Source of the DNA: Notolepis coatsorum
Taxonomy: Eukaryota; Chordata; Actinopteri; Aulopiformes; Paralepididae
NCBI GenBank assembly: GCA_963971535.1
Contig: OZ020592.1
Coordinates: 54,086,150-54,150,149 of the forward strand
Direction: 5' to 3'
Length of the DNA stretch: 64,000 bases
Below are positions 33,894 through 46,412 of the stretch, piece by piece. The notes beneath the pieces were generated by a model. It made no database searches and was not told where the DNA came from. It was given only the letters and a program-made list of their open reading frames with translations. Positions within the stretch are counted from its first letter, which is position 1. The number at the start of each line of letters is the position of its first letter. Both the position numbers and the translations under genes were made by a program.

Positions 33894-35600
33894 ACTACTC
33901 TTCCTGGGGGAATGCGTACAGAATCCCGGCGGCCACGGATACAGAGAGGGGTTTTCCCTCCGACTGGCCGAGAACCACAAGGGGCACTGGTGGGACTGTC
34001 TGCTCGCAAACAGGTCCACCGTGGCCTCCCCGAATCGGTCCCAGACCTGTCTGACTATGTCTGGATGTAGTCCCCACTCGTCGGGGTGAGGACCTCCCTG
34101 CAACATCAGATCTGCACCCACATTCTCCCTGCCAGGGATGTGGAGAGCCCTCAGGCTGCGCAGATTGAGAGACACCCATACCCAGAGATCGACCGCCGCC
34201 CGGTGCAGACGGGGGGAGCGTACTCCTCCCTGTCTGTTGATATACAACGCTGACGTCGTGTTGTCCGTCCTGATCAAAACATGCTCACCCACCACAAGGT
34301 GGCCGAGCCGCTTGAGGACCAGAAGGACTGCCTTCAATTCCAACACATTGATATGTAGTGCAGACCGGGCAGCATGGTCCGGCCAGCTGCCCCTTACTGC
34401 GTCGGTCCGACACGTCCCCCCCCATCCCATGAGGGAGGCGTCGGTGAAGACTGTGACGTGTGATAGCCTGCTGACCATGGGGACCCTGCTGGTGAGGGCC
34501 CGAGGCCCCCCCCAGTGGCTGAGATCCCCCAGTACTGACACGGGAACCTTCAGCTCCTTCCACTTGTCTCTCACCGGGTCTATTTTCATAATGGAAAACC
34601 ACCTCTGTATCCTCCTCATGAAGAGGAGGCCAAGAGGGACCACAGAGTGAGCAGATGCCATCATACCGAGCAGGCGCATCACAGACAGCGCCGTAACCGT
34701 CCTGCCAGGATGGAACCTCATGAGAGCGCCGAGGATATCCTCCCGCCGCCGCTCTGAGAGGGTTGCCCTCATGGGCCTTGAGCTTAGAACCAAGCCCAAG
34801 TACTCCACCTGTTGACTGGGAAGAGGAGTACTCTTCTTCCAGTTCACAGCAAAACCCAGACTGGTGAGGAATTCCACCACCAGCCTGGTATGAGACCTGG
34901 CGATCTCCTCTGACCGGCTGAGAACCAGAATGTCGTCGAGGTAGAATAAAATTCGTATCCCCTGACAACGCAGAGGGCCCAGCGCTGTCTCCACGCACTT
35001 GGTGAATGTGTGAGGAGCCAGAGAGCAGCCGAACGGCAGCCTCTGGTACTCGTACGCTATGCCCTGAAACAGGAAGCGTAGGAATTTCCTGTGAGGAGGG
35101 AAGATCGGGATGTGAAAATACGCATCCTTCAGGTCTATGGAGGTGAACCAGTCTCCCACTCTCACAGCGCTTAACAGGTATTTGATGGTCAACATTCTGA
35201 ACCTTCTCGCCACAATCAGCTGATTGAACGCAGACAGGCCCAGTAGAGGTCTGACACCTCCCAATTTCTTGGGCACCAGAATATAGCAGGAGTAAACGCC
35301 ACGCATCACATCCTCCCTTGGAACCACGACGATGGCCTGCTTTGCCAACAGAGATTGGATCTCGTCGGCCAGAGCTGTCACTGCTGCGGACCCTGACAAA
35401 AGGGTCTGTACAAAACCCAAAAACGGAGGGTGGGGTTGTGCAAACTGTAACACAAGCCCCGCCCTCAGCGTTCTCTCCATCCACCTCGACATATGGCATT
35501 CCTGTAACCATACGTGATGATAATCCCAAAGCGCACCCGCAGCCAACTGGTGCTGGTCCGCCAGGAACCGTAGATAGGTGGCCCGGTCCCTCCCGCTGTG
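33894..35600 (-). pseudogene. DIRS reverse transcriptase and RNase H remnant
   Basis: Minus-strand motifs: VLVPKKLGG-like YILVPKKLGGVRPLLGLSAF, DWFTSIDLKDAYFHIPI, LPFGCSLAPHTFTKCVE and the catalytic LFYLDDILVLSRS (YLDD). RNase H follows, with TVFTDASLMGWGGT, LELKAVLLVLKRL, IRTDNTTSALYINRQGG and the tail RENVGADLM...GPHPDEWGLHP. This order is typical of DIRS-group elements. The first residues of the open frame belong to the neighbouring LINE tail. Confidence 0.88.
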
Positions 35601-35932
35601 TGTTGATTGATTGATTGAATTTATTTGACAATCAAAATTACATACAATACCGGTACACACATGTACACCCATCACATATAATCTAAAATCGTTGAGGATT
35701 AAAACACAATAAAACCTTACGGTTTATTTCCAGTGTGGTCCTCACAATGGACAATGGACAAGATGACTAGTATCCACCATACACAAATAAGACATATAAA
35801 TACAATACAAAATAAATGCAATAACACAAACAAACACAAAGTCTACAGCACACCCCCATATATCATCATCCTACGCGACTAAGCCATTTCTTCATATCTT
35901 TTTTAGAAATTCCTTCTGAGACAATAATTTTT

Positions 35933-36416
35933 TTGTATCCACTTTTTCTCCCATTTTAAATTTTTTCTCCCATCCAAATTTTCGTATCATCCAATTCAAC
36001 CCTCCCCTGTCTTTGAACTCTGTTTCATGCCTCCCACAAGCCGGCTGCAATGTGGACTAAGTCATACATAGCACGAGTCCCCTCCGATACTCGAGGTAAC
36101 AGCAGTCGCATCTTTCCACCTGCGCGGCTCGATCTTTCAACGTCAGGGGTCTGGGCTTTGGAGGGGCCCCGCCCCCGTCGCTTCCTGATTCTACTGCGCA
36201 GGCGCACCAACCGGCCTGTAGGAGTCGCTGTCCACAACGCCCGATCCCCACCCATCAGTTTCCCTCCCCCTAATACTGCCAATGTGTATTAGTGCGGACG
36301 ACCAGCTAAACTGAAAGCAATGTGGAGCGCTGGGCTCGAACAGGGAGGCGAACCTGTTCGAGCCTAGTCTCCAGTATTTGTGGTGAGCGCCTTGCCCACT
36401 GTACCACGTAGCCGCC
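35933..36416 (-). mobile_element. tRNA-derived SINE, about 484 bp
   Basis: On the minus strand the element begins at 36416 with GGCGGCTACGTGGTACAGTG, containing an A-box-like TGGTACAGTGG. After about 50 bp it has CTGTTCGAGCCC, a B-box-like word, so the head resembles a tRNA gene with an RNA polymerase III promoter. It is flanked by a duplication of about 16 bp, CTGAGACAAT(A/C)ATTTTT, at 35916-35931 and 36417-36432. The body includes a GC-rich block and ends in an A/T-rich tail. Confidence 0.72.
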
Positions 36417-36926
36417 CTGAGACAATCATTTTTATGGACACTGGCAGCTTGTTCCACTCATAGGCTGCAGAGTACCGAAAGGTATTTGTAGGCTCAATTT
36501 GCCTATCTAAGCCAGGATACGTCTTCAACGCGCTCACACCACATTGACTTGGGCTGTTTGTTACTCACTGTTTGATGTTTGTTGATAGTTGCATCTGATG
36601 GGGTTCGAACCGGTTGAGTTTTATGGAAGGTGTTGCGTAAAGTTCCAAATAATAACGGAGAAAACAATGAAACAAAACAGGCTCCAGACTTGTACTAAAA
36701 GGGTTTCAAAACAAACAGGCGCAGCAAAAGGGTTTCAAATAAACTCAAAATGATTCTAAACAAAGTCTTTCCTTTCAGTCTTTCATTCATTCAATCTGCG
36801 CTGTGTGTGTGTGTAGCAAGCGAGCGGTTGAAAAACTGTTTCTCGTCTGGCGTGTCCCTACACACAGCTGGGCCATAATTAATAGGAGCACCATGGTGCC
36901 ATTTTACGAGGCGACCAGTGGCGGCG

Positions 36927-38158
36927 CTATTTAGTCAAAACTATTAAATCAAATGAAATGGCTCCTACAGTATTTTTCCCCATTGAGCTACTGAAAATGC
37001 ACAGTTTGATACCAGTTAAACTGCCCCTCGTTGCATAGGAGTGGGTGTCCCTAAAGCACATAAAATAATTTGAGAGATATGAGGGGACCCTATTATACAT
37101 TATTTTATGGGTAAGGCCCAACTTGATTTGAATAACCCGTTTTTCTACTGGGAGCCAATTAAGTTGATTAAATATGGCTACATCCAGGTGAGTGCGGGTA
37201 GGAAGCTTTAACACTACTCTAATCAATTTGTTTTTGGCAGTCTGAAATTTATTTAAAATTTTCTGGGGTGCACTACTGTACCAGAAGGAGGCAGCATAGT
37301 CAAAATGACTCTGTATCAGGGCACCTGACAACATCCTAAGTGTTTTTCTATCCAACATATCCGATTTACGTGCTAGGAATTTGGTCCTTTGGATTATCCT
37401 AGCCAGGGCTTTCAAGGCCATAGCCTCCCCTGTGAGACATTCGTCCAAGGTGCATCCTAAATATATTACTGAATCATTACCAGCAATGACCGACTCTCCT
37501 GCCTGGATCTTCAGCCCTGGGGACCTTCGCAGCTTTATTTTGGATCCAAAAAGTATGGCCTCAGTTTTACCAAGGTGGAGAGACAGCTTATTGTCGGCCA
37601 GCCATGTTCTCACACTCTGAAGCTCCTTACTTAAGGTCTTCTCTACCTCTCCTAGGTCTTTGTGAGACACAAGAATGGCGGAATCATCGGCGTATAAAAA
37701 CAGGTCAGACATACAGGCAGATTTCATGTCATTAATATATAATAAAAAAAATAGTGGCCTTAGCACACTCCCTTGAGGCACCCCACAGCTAACATTCTTG
37801 GGGGAGGAAAAGGTACCATTTATATCGACCATTTGGGTCCTTCCCGAAAGGTAGGAGTTTACCCATTCAATTGACAACCTGCTGAAGCATATGGCTTTTA
37901 ATTTCATTAGCAGGATGCCATGGTCGACCGTATCAAAGGCCTTTTGGAGGTCGAGCAAGACCATTCCACAAAAGTGGCCTGTGTCAACCTCTTTTCTGAT
38001 GCGGTCCGTTAAATAGAGGAGGCATGTTTCCGTAGAGTGGGATCGTCTAAAACCTGACTGAAGTTCGAATAAAATATTGTGACCTGTTAAAAATGCATTA
38101 ATCTGCTCGTGAATAATCTTTTCCATGACCTTGGATAGAACACTTAAAACTGATTTAA
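36927..38158 (-). pseudogene. LINE reverse transcriptase (5'-truncated frame)
   Basis: The minus-strand frame reads VLSKVMEKIIHEQINAFL, QSGFRRSHSTETCLLYLT, MVLLDLQKAFDTVDHGILL and CGVPQGSVLRPLFFLLYIND. The catalytic box is DLFLYADDSAILVSHKDL, followed by NKLSLHLGKTEAILFGSKIK, IYLGCTLDE and HFDYAASFWYSSA. The C-terminus has TRTHLDVAIFNQLNWLPV. The endonuclease half is missing, a common outcome of incomplete reverse transcription. The RT frame itself appears uninterrupted, which suggests a fairly recent copy. The GSVLRPL word has an R where relatives have G. Confidence 0.85.
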
Positions 38159-38507
38159 CTGTGTTGCCAACCCTGGACTCGCCAACCACGCGAGCAGTGT
38201 GCCTCGCGGAGCCAGGATATAGCACCCTGACTCTACCAACGAGGCAATCGCACCCAAGGGGGGACCCCGACAGAAAGGGCCGGCCTGATACGGGGAGAGC
38301 GGCCATCACCCCTGGTGACATAGGCTCCCCCACTGAGCATCTTCCCGGCATAGACTGCTGAGGACAGCCTGCTCTGCAGCTGGACATGCAAGGTGTGTGG
38401 TCCCCACACTGCCCGATAGGTCCCTACACACTGTAGCCCTGTAGTGATATTACTACCACCCAAATCACGCATGCCTGACTGACCACCGCCGGTCTTCCAC
38501 CCGTATA
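38159..38507 (-). other. DIRS 5'-side segment between two insertions
   Basis: About 350 bp without a recognised protein motif, lying between the LINE 5' end and the Rex1 3' tail. Placed in the DIRS element by position only; it may be part of the leader or of the first ORF. Confidence 0.5.
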
Positions 38508-39585
38508 AAGTTTCAAGTTTCAAGTTTCTTTATTAGTGGTCATACAGAAGTACAGAATACTTTTATACAAAATGCTTCTTTCTGTTACGCTCTAGAGACT
38601 GTGCTAGACAAAAATAGATAAGTATAAAATAAAATAAGTATAGCAAGTAAAAGATAGAAGTCACGTACGTGGACACAAGTGTTCAGTATGTACATATGTA
38701 CAATGTTCAATGCAGAGTAGAAGTAACTGAGTTACCATACAATATACTATACAATATACTAATATACAATATACTATATAGTGCAAAGCAGAAATGGGAT
38801 GAGGTACAATTTAGGTACAATTTACAGTAAGGTGTAATGAGGTATGGGTTGTAGTGAAAATTATTTACCAATCAATATAAAGTGTGTTTAGGTGTTCTAA
38901 AGTGTGTAAAGTGGGTGCTGCAGTGAGTTGTTTGTTTAAAGTGAGTGTGTGCAAGTGGATGTGTGTGCTGTGAGTGCATTTGATGGTTGTTATAGTGTTA
39001 TTGTTCGTTGAGCATCCTGATGGCCTGGGGATAGAAGCTTCTTCTGAGTCTTTCTGTGCTTGCCATGAGACTCCGGTATTGCTTGCCTGACCGCAGCAGT
39101 TCAAAGAGGCAGTTGTTTGGGTGGCTGGAGTCTTTGATAATTCTCTTAGCCTCAAGAGGGGTGTGAAATGACATCTGCAACAATAGGTTGCAGAGGGTGC
39201 TTGGCCACCACTTTTGAAGAACAGGAACATGACATGCTGTAATGAGGCTCTTTCAGAAAATTGTGTTGTCTATTTTATCTAGTATCTATCTTATCTTCTT
39301 AACCCTTTCTTTGTGATTTATTGTATTCTTCTTGGGACCATGTTGGAAACAAGTCGACAGACTTTCACATGTTATCCTTGTACCCCTTGTTTTTATACTA
39401 TTGTATAAATTGTATGTACTAAATAAAAATCAAATCAAATCAAATTACCCATGCACCCCTTGTTGTAAATGTTCTGGAGAGTGGGAAGCCCCCTCCAATT
39501 GTGCGTTCGGCTGAACGGGCCACTCTCTGTAGTCTGCTACGGTCTTGTGCGGTGCTATTCCCAAACCAGGAGGTGATATTGCCAG
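38508..39585 (-). pseudogene. Rex1-like LINE, 3' UTR and RT C-terminus
   Basis: The 3' end carries the CTTGAAACTTGAAAC-type tail (plus strand AAGTTTCAAGTTTC). The 3' UTR of about 480 bp matches 53145-53600 and 61449-61717. The coding end (about 39000-39150) reads IIKDSSHPNNCLFELLRSG, then RRSFYPQAIRMLNEQ. A retroposon of about 296 bp interrupts it at 39152-39447. The same Rex1 copy continues at 56720-57064 beyond the 17-kb LTR element. Confidence 0.82.
39152..39447 (+). mobile_element. Short retroposon with (AAATC)n tail inside Rex1
   Basis: It lies between Rex1 words that are adjacent in the copy at 53750-53780. It ends ACTAAATAAAAATCAAATC plus further repeats on the plus strand, marking a 3' end. 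The family is not identified and no clear duplication was seen. Confidence 0.7.
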
Positions 39586-40736
39586 TGTGGTAACATTGAC
39601 TTGGAAACTGTGCATTTCATAACTAATGGATCTATGTGAAGTGACCATATGCAGGGACATAGTGTAAGGCTTTTTAAAAGCAAAGTGGTTTCAACCAAAC
39701 CCCCACTAGCCAACTGCTCAACACTAGAACAAAAGAAACCAAACTGGAAGACAGTTGGAGACACAGGGGCAAGTCATATAAGCCCCCTTATGCTAAACTG
39801 TTTGTGACACATTCAAGGAGTCTTGAAGACAGTTGGGTAACTGTAGGAGCAAAAAACCCCACTTGAGAACTGTTTGAATCCATACAATAATAGATTAGAG
39901 ACAAAACACACGGTTACATCATCACTGAAAACGGCAAATATCTGTTTATAACGGCTAAATTCAAATAATGCCTTAAGTACAAATATGACTAAGATGAGTA
40001 GAGCTTCCCACGCTCAAGAGTGGAGATCTGTAGGAAACTAAACCATATCATTTTAAAAGGTAACTGACTAATTAGATTTAAACGTCATGTAGAATGTCAA
40101 TCTGGTTATGAAGGTAATAGAGTGTCATTTCACTCTTGTTGTAAACCATATAAGCTTTAAATCATAGTTGTAATACAAAGTGTCAGTCTGGTAAATAAGG
40201 GTTGGTGCTGGCTCCTGTGGACTATTTGGTATTAACCTAGAAGCAATGACTGTACTGGGTTAATGCTAGATAGTCCATAGATTCATTACACAAACCATGT
40301 ATATGGGAAAATGTATTAAGCCCCAGTATACCCGTTCAGTTTGATAAGCCCATCAATCAGTGATCTGCTCGTCCGGCCTCAAACAGCGTCCTGCAAGGCC
40401 GTGACTTTCAAACCCCTATGAATCTGATGAGTTCATCAAAGACCGGTCATACCGTATGCTCGCCTTGTCCCCCCCCCGTCAAGGTGTTAACCATTGATAA
40501 GAGTTGCAAGGTCTATATTTTATTTTAACAAGCAAGATTTATTGATAATTCTTTCCTTAGTAAATCTACTTGAGTGTTCAAATAGGGTTATCATCAATCA
40601 AGTGATAATCCTTCCCTCATATGTCATAGGGGGCTGGTGAGTGTACATCTCACAGCTTAAATGAATGAGGTAATTTGTTCTAATGCTTGCTGTCCGGAAA
40701 CCCCTCTAACATTGAATGAAATAGATTACAAATTCT

Positions 40737-40870
<134 letters not shown>

Positions 40871-41037
40871 GCTATTTTAGAGAAAAGACAGACATCTGTA
40901 CATATTATACCTAAGATCTATACATAATGAATGAAGTATATCCATGTCATGTGTCTCCCCAATTGACAATAATTTTATATATTATTCTCTTTGAGAGATA
41001 AGCTGAACGTCAAGTGCAGTTTTGTAAATCTAACATT

Positions 41038-41502
41038 TAGAAAGTGACAGAATACCATCAGAGGGAAAAGTATTCTTCCAAAATGGCCTTATTCAAGTCT
41101 CGTACAACGCATGACATTGAATGAGGGGCTAAAAGAGTGACAGGATACCATCAGAGGGAAAAGCATCCTTCCAAAACGGCCTTATTCAAGTCTCGTACAA
41201 CGCATGACATTGAATGAGGAGCTAAAAGAGTGACAGGATACCATCAGAGGGAAAAGTATCCTTCCAAAACGGCCTTATTCAAGTCTCGTACAACGCATGA
41301 CATTGAATGAGGAGCTAAAAGAGTGACAGGATACCATCAGAGGGAAAAGTATCCTTCCAAAACGGCCTTATTCAAGTCTCGTACACTGCATGACATTGAA
41401 TGAGGAGCTAAAAGAGTGACAGGATACCATCATAGGGAAAAGTATCCTTCCAAAACGGCCTTATTCAAGTCTCGTACAACGCATGACATTGAATGAGGAG
41501 CT
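41038..41502 (+). repeat. Five tandem copies of a 93-bp unit in the LTR
   Basis: The word AAAGAGTGACAGGATACC and its variants start at about 41038, 41131, 41224, 41317 and 41410, exactly 93 bp apart. The array ends at 41502. Copies are 95 percent or more alike by eye. Direct repeats upstream of a TATA box recall enhancer arrays in retroviral U3 regions, but no activity is shown. Confidence 0.9.
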
Positions 41503-42729
41503 AAAAAAGTATTCGCTTGTGGCTTACCAGTATTAGGAAGGATAACGAGAAGAGATGGTCCAGTTTAAAAAATGAAGTTTTAATTATAAAAAGAAGAGTT
41601 ACAAAGTTCTTGTGAAGATAGATTTTCATACAAAAGAATGCACAATTATTATAGGATCTCTCACAGCAGAAAAAAAGGCCTCAAGTCAAAATGAAAAAGT
41701 GAAGTCTCCTCGCTTCACGGGGTGTTTATATAATACAGAAATACGTCATAAGATTACACCCCTCTTGACAGTACAGTCCCAATCAGTGTACAATACGTAA
41801 TAATGACCACTCCTCTTCCATTCCTTCGTTACTGTAACTAAAAAAAGTAACAGATTAATTTGTGTTGGGAAAGTCCCTCATACCACACTGTATGTTTGTA
41901 AGCAAGAAATAAAGAAATATATAGCCTATGTGTTCAATACAGTACTCATATACTTTAAACCTTGGTTAATATGTTTTATACATCATACATGTAGTTTCAA
42001 AATGTATGAATGCTCTCCCTCTGCCTTATGACAGGAAAGGGTTAACCATGCACTTCTCCCCCTCGCCTCCTCTGAGTGGAATCTTCAAGGTTGTCTGTAC
42101 AGAAGCCACATTCCAACAGTAACAGAGGGTTTCTCTTTCACACTATAATGTGTATTTAGATATAGCAGTATACAGGTTCACACAAGTAGGGAGGAGAAAT
42201 ATATAATAATAAAAAAAACACATTCTTCATAATTACTGACTTTTAAATCAGGGCCATACTCATTCTTTTAACAAGCTAATCTAATACATTGATTCAAACA
42301 GATATATGTTTAATTTTCAGTGTTTCTGGAGTAGGGCTTTACATGGTGTTGCGACCCTCTCCGTCTTGGCGCGTGGCTTGGTCGTCTGGGATTCTGGTAC
42401 TCCGACCAAAATCTAGTAGGGGGTGAGATGGAGCGTGTTCCCTCAGGTGTCCGAGAGGTCATCATTCTTTGGTCACGCTGGCTGTGACCTTTGACAGAAA
42501 ATCAAATAATATAAAGGGAATGTTAAAATGTCTGATTCATCCCAGAGGGGAGAAAATGAGCCTCTCCCTCCTTATCAGCAAAGGATGGGGCCACCAGCAG
42601 ACCCCCTTGCTGTTGATACTGGAAGAAGACACAGACGAGGAAATCAGTGGGGGCGGACCGCCCTCCAGAAGACAAACCTAATTGGACCAACGTATTATTA
42701 GAATGTGCTACTATTGGTGGAAATCAGAG

Positions 42730-42737
42730 TATAAATA
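42730..42737 (+). promoter_or_regulatory. LTR TATA box
   Basis: TATAAATA, present also at 56161-56168 in the other LTR, about 355 bp upstream of AATAAA. A consistent promoter candidate for plus-strand transcription. Confidence 0.6.
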
Positions 42738-43261
42738 AGAATGTATTGATGAGAGAGAGGCCAGGCCAGACAGATATACCCAACCCCAGGGGTTTTCTGG
42801 CCTCCACCAGCTCCACAGACTGTACTCTTGCCATGACGTAAGTAAACTGTATGGAATAATCACTGTTGTGATATAGCCTATCTTAGACCAGGTTTAACTA
42901 TGTGGTGGCAAAAGGAGTAGTCTATTCCATTGATAAACATGACTACTTTTATGTGCAGACTTGTTTTGATGTGAGAGCCACCATGAATGGGCTATAATTA
43001 TGTAAACCTCATCAATCCTTTTGTACATCATGTCTTATGTAAAATGATGTATAATCCCTGTATGTAACCTTTGGGCCTCTCGGCAATAAATATATGAGTT
43101 TGAATTAGAACTCTGTGGTCTTGACTGCACGTTTATTCCTTGCTGGCTATATTTGAAGTCAGATGAGGAGACCATTCTATCATTAAGATATTTCTTCCTT
43201 TCCAGATAACAACCTCATTGTACTGTAATAATCCTTGGGTATGTGCTTAGAATATACCACA

Positions 43262-46200
43262 GAATGGTGCGTCGTGACCCGTTCTATGATGTCCCACGTA
43301 GAAGATGTGTAGTTAGTGGGTTTGGGGTGGCTAGCTGCTCAGCGCCGCACAGCCCCTACATGTTTGGGGCATGGAGAAATAAAGCCGGGGTTGGGGTATA
43401 GTCATTATAAGGTGTTACAGTTGCAGGGTTTTGCTGTCTGGAAGGGGAGAACGGGAGAATTTGGTCATGTGGCCACTAGTTGGGGCCCGGGGTGGGTGTT
43501 GTTTTTTGCGTACAGAGATGGTGGAGCGGTGATTAGATAGACTGTCCAAAGATAAAGGGGGCGCGCTTGTTGTCCAGTAAATATGCAGCCACAATGGCTG
43601 TGTGATTATTCAGAGGCAGGAGGCCGCTTTCGGCCCGCTTGCTTGGGGTTTAGGGCAGTAAATACGGGCAGCGTGTTTATGCCATGCCTATGTTAGCGGG
43701 GGGATAGAACTTTTTTATTTTGTTGTTGTTGTTTAAGTGTGGCGGCCCGACGATTAGTTATTAGTCATATTTAGGGACAGTCTAGGGCTGATGTTAGGAG
43801 GCGCTAAGAGAATATATGGAGTGACGGGAGGTCACGGTTAGGAGGTTGTGTCGGATTACGAAGACCTAAGATAAGGGACAGTATGGTGGATTTGTATGAG
43901 TGACTGGTGAATGTAATAGCTGAGGTGATCCAAGCACATAATTTAGGGACAGGTAATTACTTGAGATGGAAGTGAGGCGTGGAGTGGTAGAACATGGATA
44001 AGAGGGGACTCTGGGGAAATAGGAATTGGGCTATTTTTATTTGTTTAGTTCTAGTGCTAGGTAGGCGGGAATTCGACCGAGAGGAACTAGGACGGCGAGA
44101 TGATTAGCTTGGAGAATGTTGTCAGGGTCACAAAGTCACAAAAAGGCAGGCAGATTGGGACTGTGAGGTTCTATGGACAGTGGTTGTCAATGCAGGGTAG
44201 TCAAGATCTTAGAAAAGATTAGGGTTAGGTAAAAAGTATGATGAGTGTGTGAAAGTGGGATACTATACCCGGCTAGTGGGTCTCGATTTTATTATTAAAT
44301 ATATGACTGGGCTTGCCGCTATGAGACTGTGTATGCCGCGGTGGTTTAGGAGAAATATGGGGTTTTGGCTTGTGGACACTGGACACCAGAGGATGTTCGG
44401 AATATAAATTTGGGATACTGGTTTGTTCTATATCTCCACGATAGGCGACGGTCGATGGTGGGGAAGGACGGTCAGTATGCATTTTAGAAAGTCGGCATAC
44501 CCAGGGTCTTGAATGTTATAAGTGTTGCGCCATATGTAATCGACGCCTCGGTTTGTTTGTATAAATGTATTTGTATAAATGTATGTGATCATAGCAAGCT
44601 TGGCCGGTTTGTTATGTTGTTAAACGTGGATCAGAACGGTATACGAGTCTGTGGCGAATCATATTGGAAGTTGGGGCTAGCTGGGTAGCTGTGGAGGTAG
44701 CCACGGTAATCTATGGACGTTACAGCGGCGATGTTAAAAATTTGACGGAAGGTGGTCTGAGGTATGGGTGTCGAGAAGCGAGTCGAGTGGTACGCTGATG
44801 TAATTGTGGCCGTCTTAATGTTTATATTTAATGTGGTGATAATTGTGTACAGTGTTGTTGTGGAAACGGGTGTCGCCGGTTGATGACGTGGTTGTGTTGA
44901 GAACATCCTGGCACTATGGGGCCAGGCGGAGAACGGGTAGGAGCAGTGGTTTATGATTCGTTTTGGACTGTGGTACGGCACTTATTAACATAGGAGGTTT
45001 TAATTTCTTTAGCTAGAGTTGTTGTTTAAATATGTGAGTAGTTTAGTTAAGATTGGTATAGTACTGAGCGAACTGGATGGATGTGCAGATCTTGAACGCA
45101 TATAGGAACATCACATAACGCGCAGATCTTGGAGAGTGTTGAACCATCACATCATGCTGGCTAGCTGCTTAGCTGGTATGAGCGTTTGTGGGGTGACGCC
45201 GTGATAAGAGCTTGTGCAATGTTATGATTAGAAGCGGCGTAGTGGCGTTGGGTAAGGGATGTTGGTGCGTAGAGCGATTGTTTAATAATAACGTTGATTG
45301 AGAGTTATTTGCAAAAGTAGGTCGCTTCTGACATCATATTGTGGGAGCTCGGAAGGGGAGGACCGCAATGCATCTCTGGGAGGAAAGTAGGGCTGGCTAG
45401 GCTATTAGCTTGCATGCGGCTGTTCTGTGAAATTGCGGGCAGCATGTATGTGTGGCGGTGGAGTGTGCAGTGGATGTCGTTGCATTGTATTAGGACAAAA
45501 CGGAGTGTTTTGTGATAATAGTTGTACTTTGTCGCGGTACACATCGTTTTCTCTGTGTGCACCGTTTGCTCTAGTGCACATGCGCGTTGGTACAATGTGT
45601 GGGGCGCGGGACGTTTTTTCATTCATTCGCTCAAGGGGAAAGTGGTGTTTGTATTTTTTGATTTGTGTTATATGGGTATTCTGGAAGTGGTTCTGTTTGT
45701 GTTGTTACTTCAGGTGTGTGTAACAAGGGGGGATGGGTGTACATGTGTGATGATTATATCATGGGCGATAGTCATGGGGGAGGAATTCAATGAGGGTTTA
45801 TACTGCAGACAATGCAGTGTGTCTATCAGTAGAGAATGAATACATTGCTTGTATCTAGTTAAACTCACAATTTAGCTACTATGGGTAAATGTATCATTTA
45901 ATAATGGGAACAATATATATACATTAAGTCTGTTGGGGAAGCAATGTGGTGTTTTACTCAAGTATGCCCTTACCAAGGGGGGTAGTTTGGGAGTGGATAT
46001 ACTTAATACAACTGCAGTAGTATCAAATATCACATGTATACAGAGTATCATTCGGGGGCAGACCTGGCTTAAAACAATTGAGACTTGGCACATTTTAAAC
46101 CACTTCTGGGAGTTTGTATGGAAAAATGTTGTTTTATTTCTTGAACGAGTGGCCTTTGATGAAATGTTTGTGTTTGTAAAATTACTTGAAAGATGTGTTA

Positions 46201-46408
46201 AATTGTAATTTTTAAATCTGTTTAGGTTGTGCAATTGTTCTGAAAGATGTTTTAGTATAGATAAGTGATGTTGTGTTTATGCTTGTTTAGATTGTTAAAT
46301 CTTTAATGCACTGTTGATTTACATAGGCTGATGTTACATTGAAGTTTGATACAAGCCCAGTCATAAAGGAGGATAATTTAGTGACGGGGGACTTGTTTAT
46401 ATGTTTTT
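43262..46408 (+). other. LTR-element interior, part 1: GT-rich, C-poor, non-coding
   Basis: Starts with a possible primer-binding site TGGTGCGTCGTGACCCG (43265), which partly resembles the complement of tRNA-His but is not an exact match. The rest has a strong G and T excess on the plus strand; for example 44221-44280 has 22 G and 5 C. Open frames on both strands are short and show no known motif. Confidence 0.6.
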
Positions 46409-46412
46409 TTAA

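Larger units (their letters stand above)
35603..38158 (-). mobile_element. Jockey/L2-group LINE, 5'-truncated, inside the DIRS element
   Basis: Minus-strand element with an open RT frame of about 410 codons (36927 to about 38158) and a 3' end at about 35603, marked by a (TGATTGAT)n tail on the plus strand. Similar CTGTG(TG)TTG words flank both sides, suggesting a short target duplication. The 3' UTR is interrupted by a tRNA-derived SINE (35933-36416). The clade is not certain: jockey, CR1 and L2 relatives all share these motifs. Confidence 0.75.

Noticed and set aside
36295-36415. A genuine tRNA gene
   Set aside because: A- and B-box-like words are present, but the sequence does not fold into a complete cloverleaf by inspection and is flanked by retroposon duplications, so it was called a SINE head.
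45427-45839. Cys- and Phe-rich frames in the LTR-element interior as a possible membrane protein
   Set aside because: Overlapping frames exist on both strands, composition follows the GT-rich DNA, and no signal peptide plus conserved domain was convincing.
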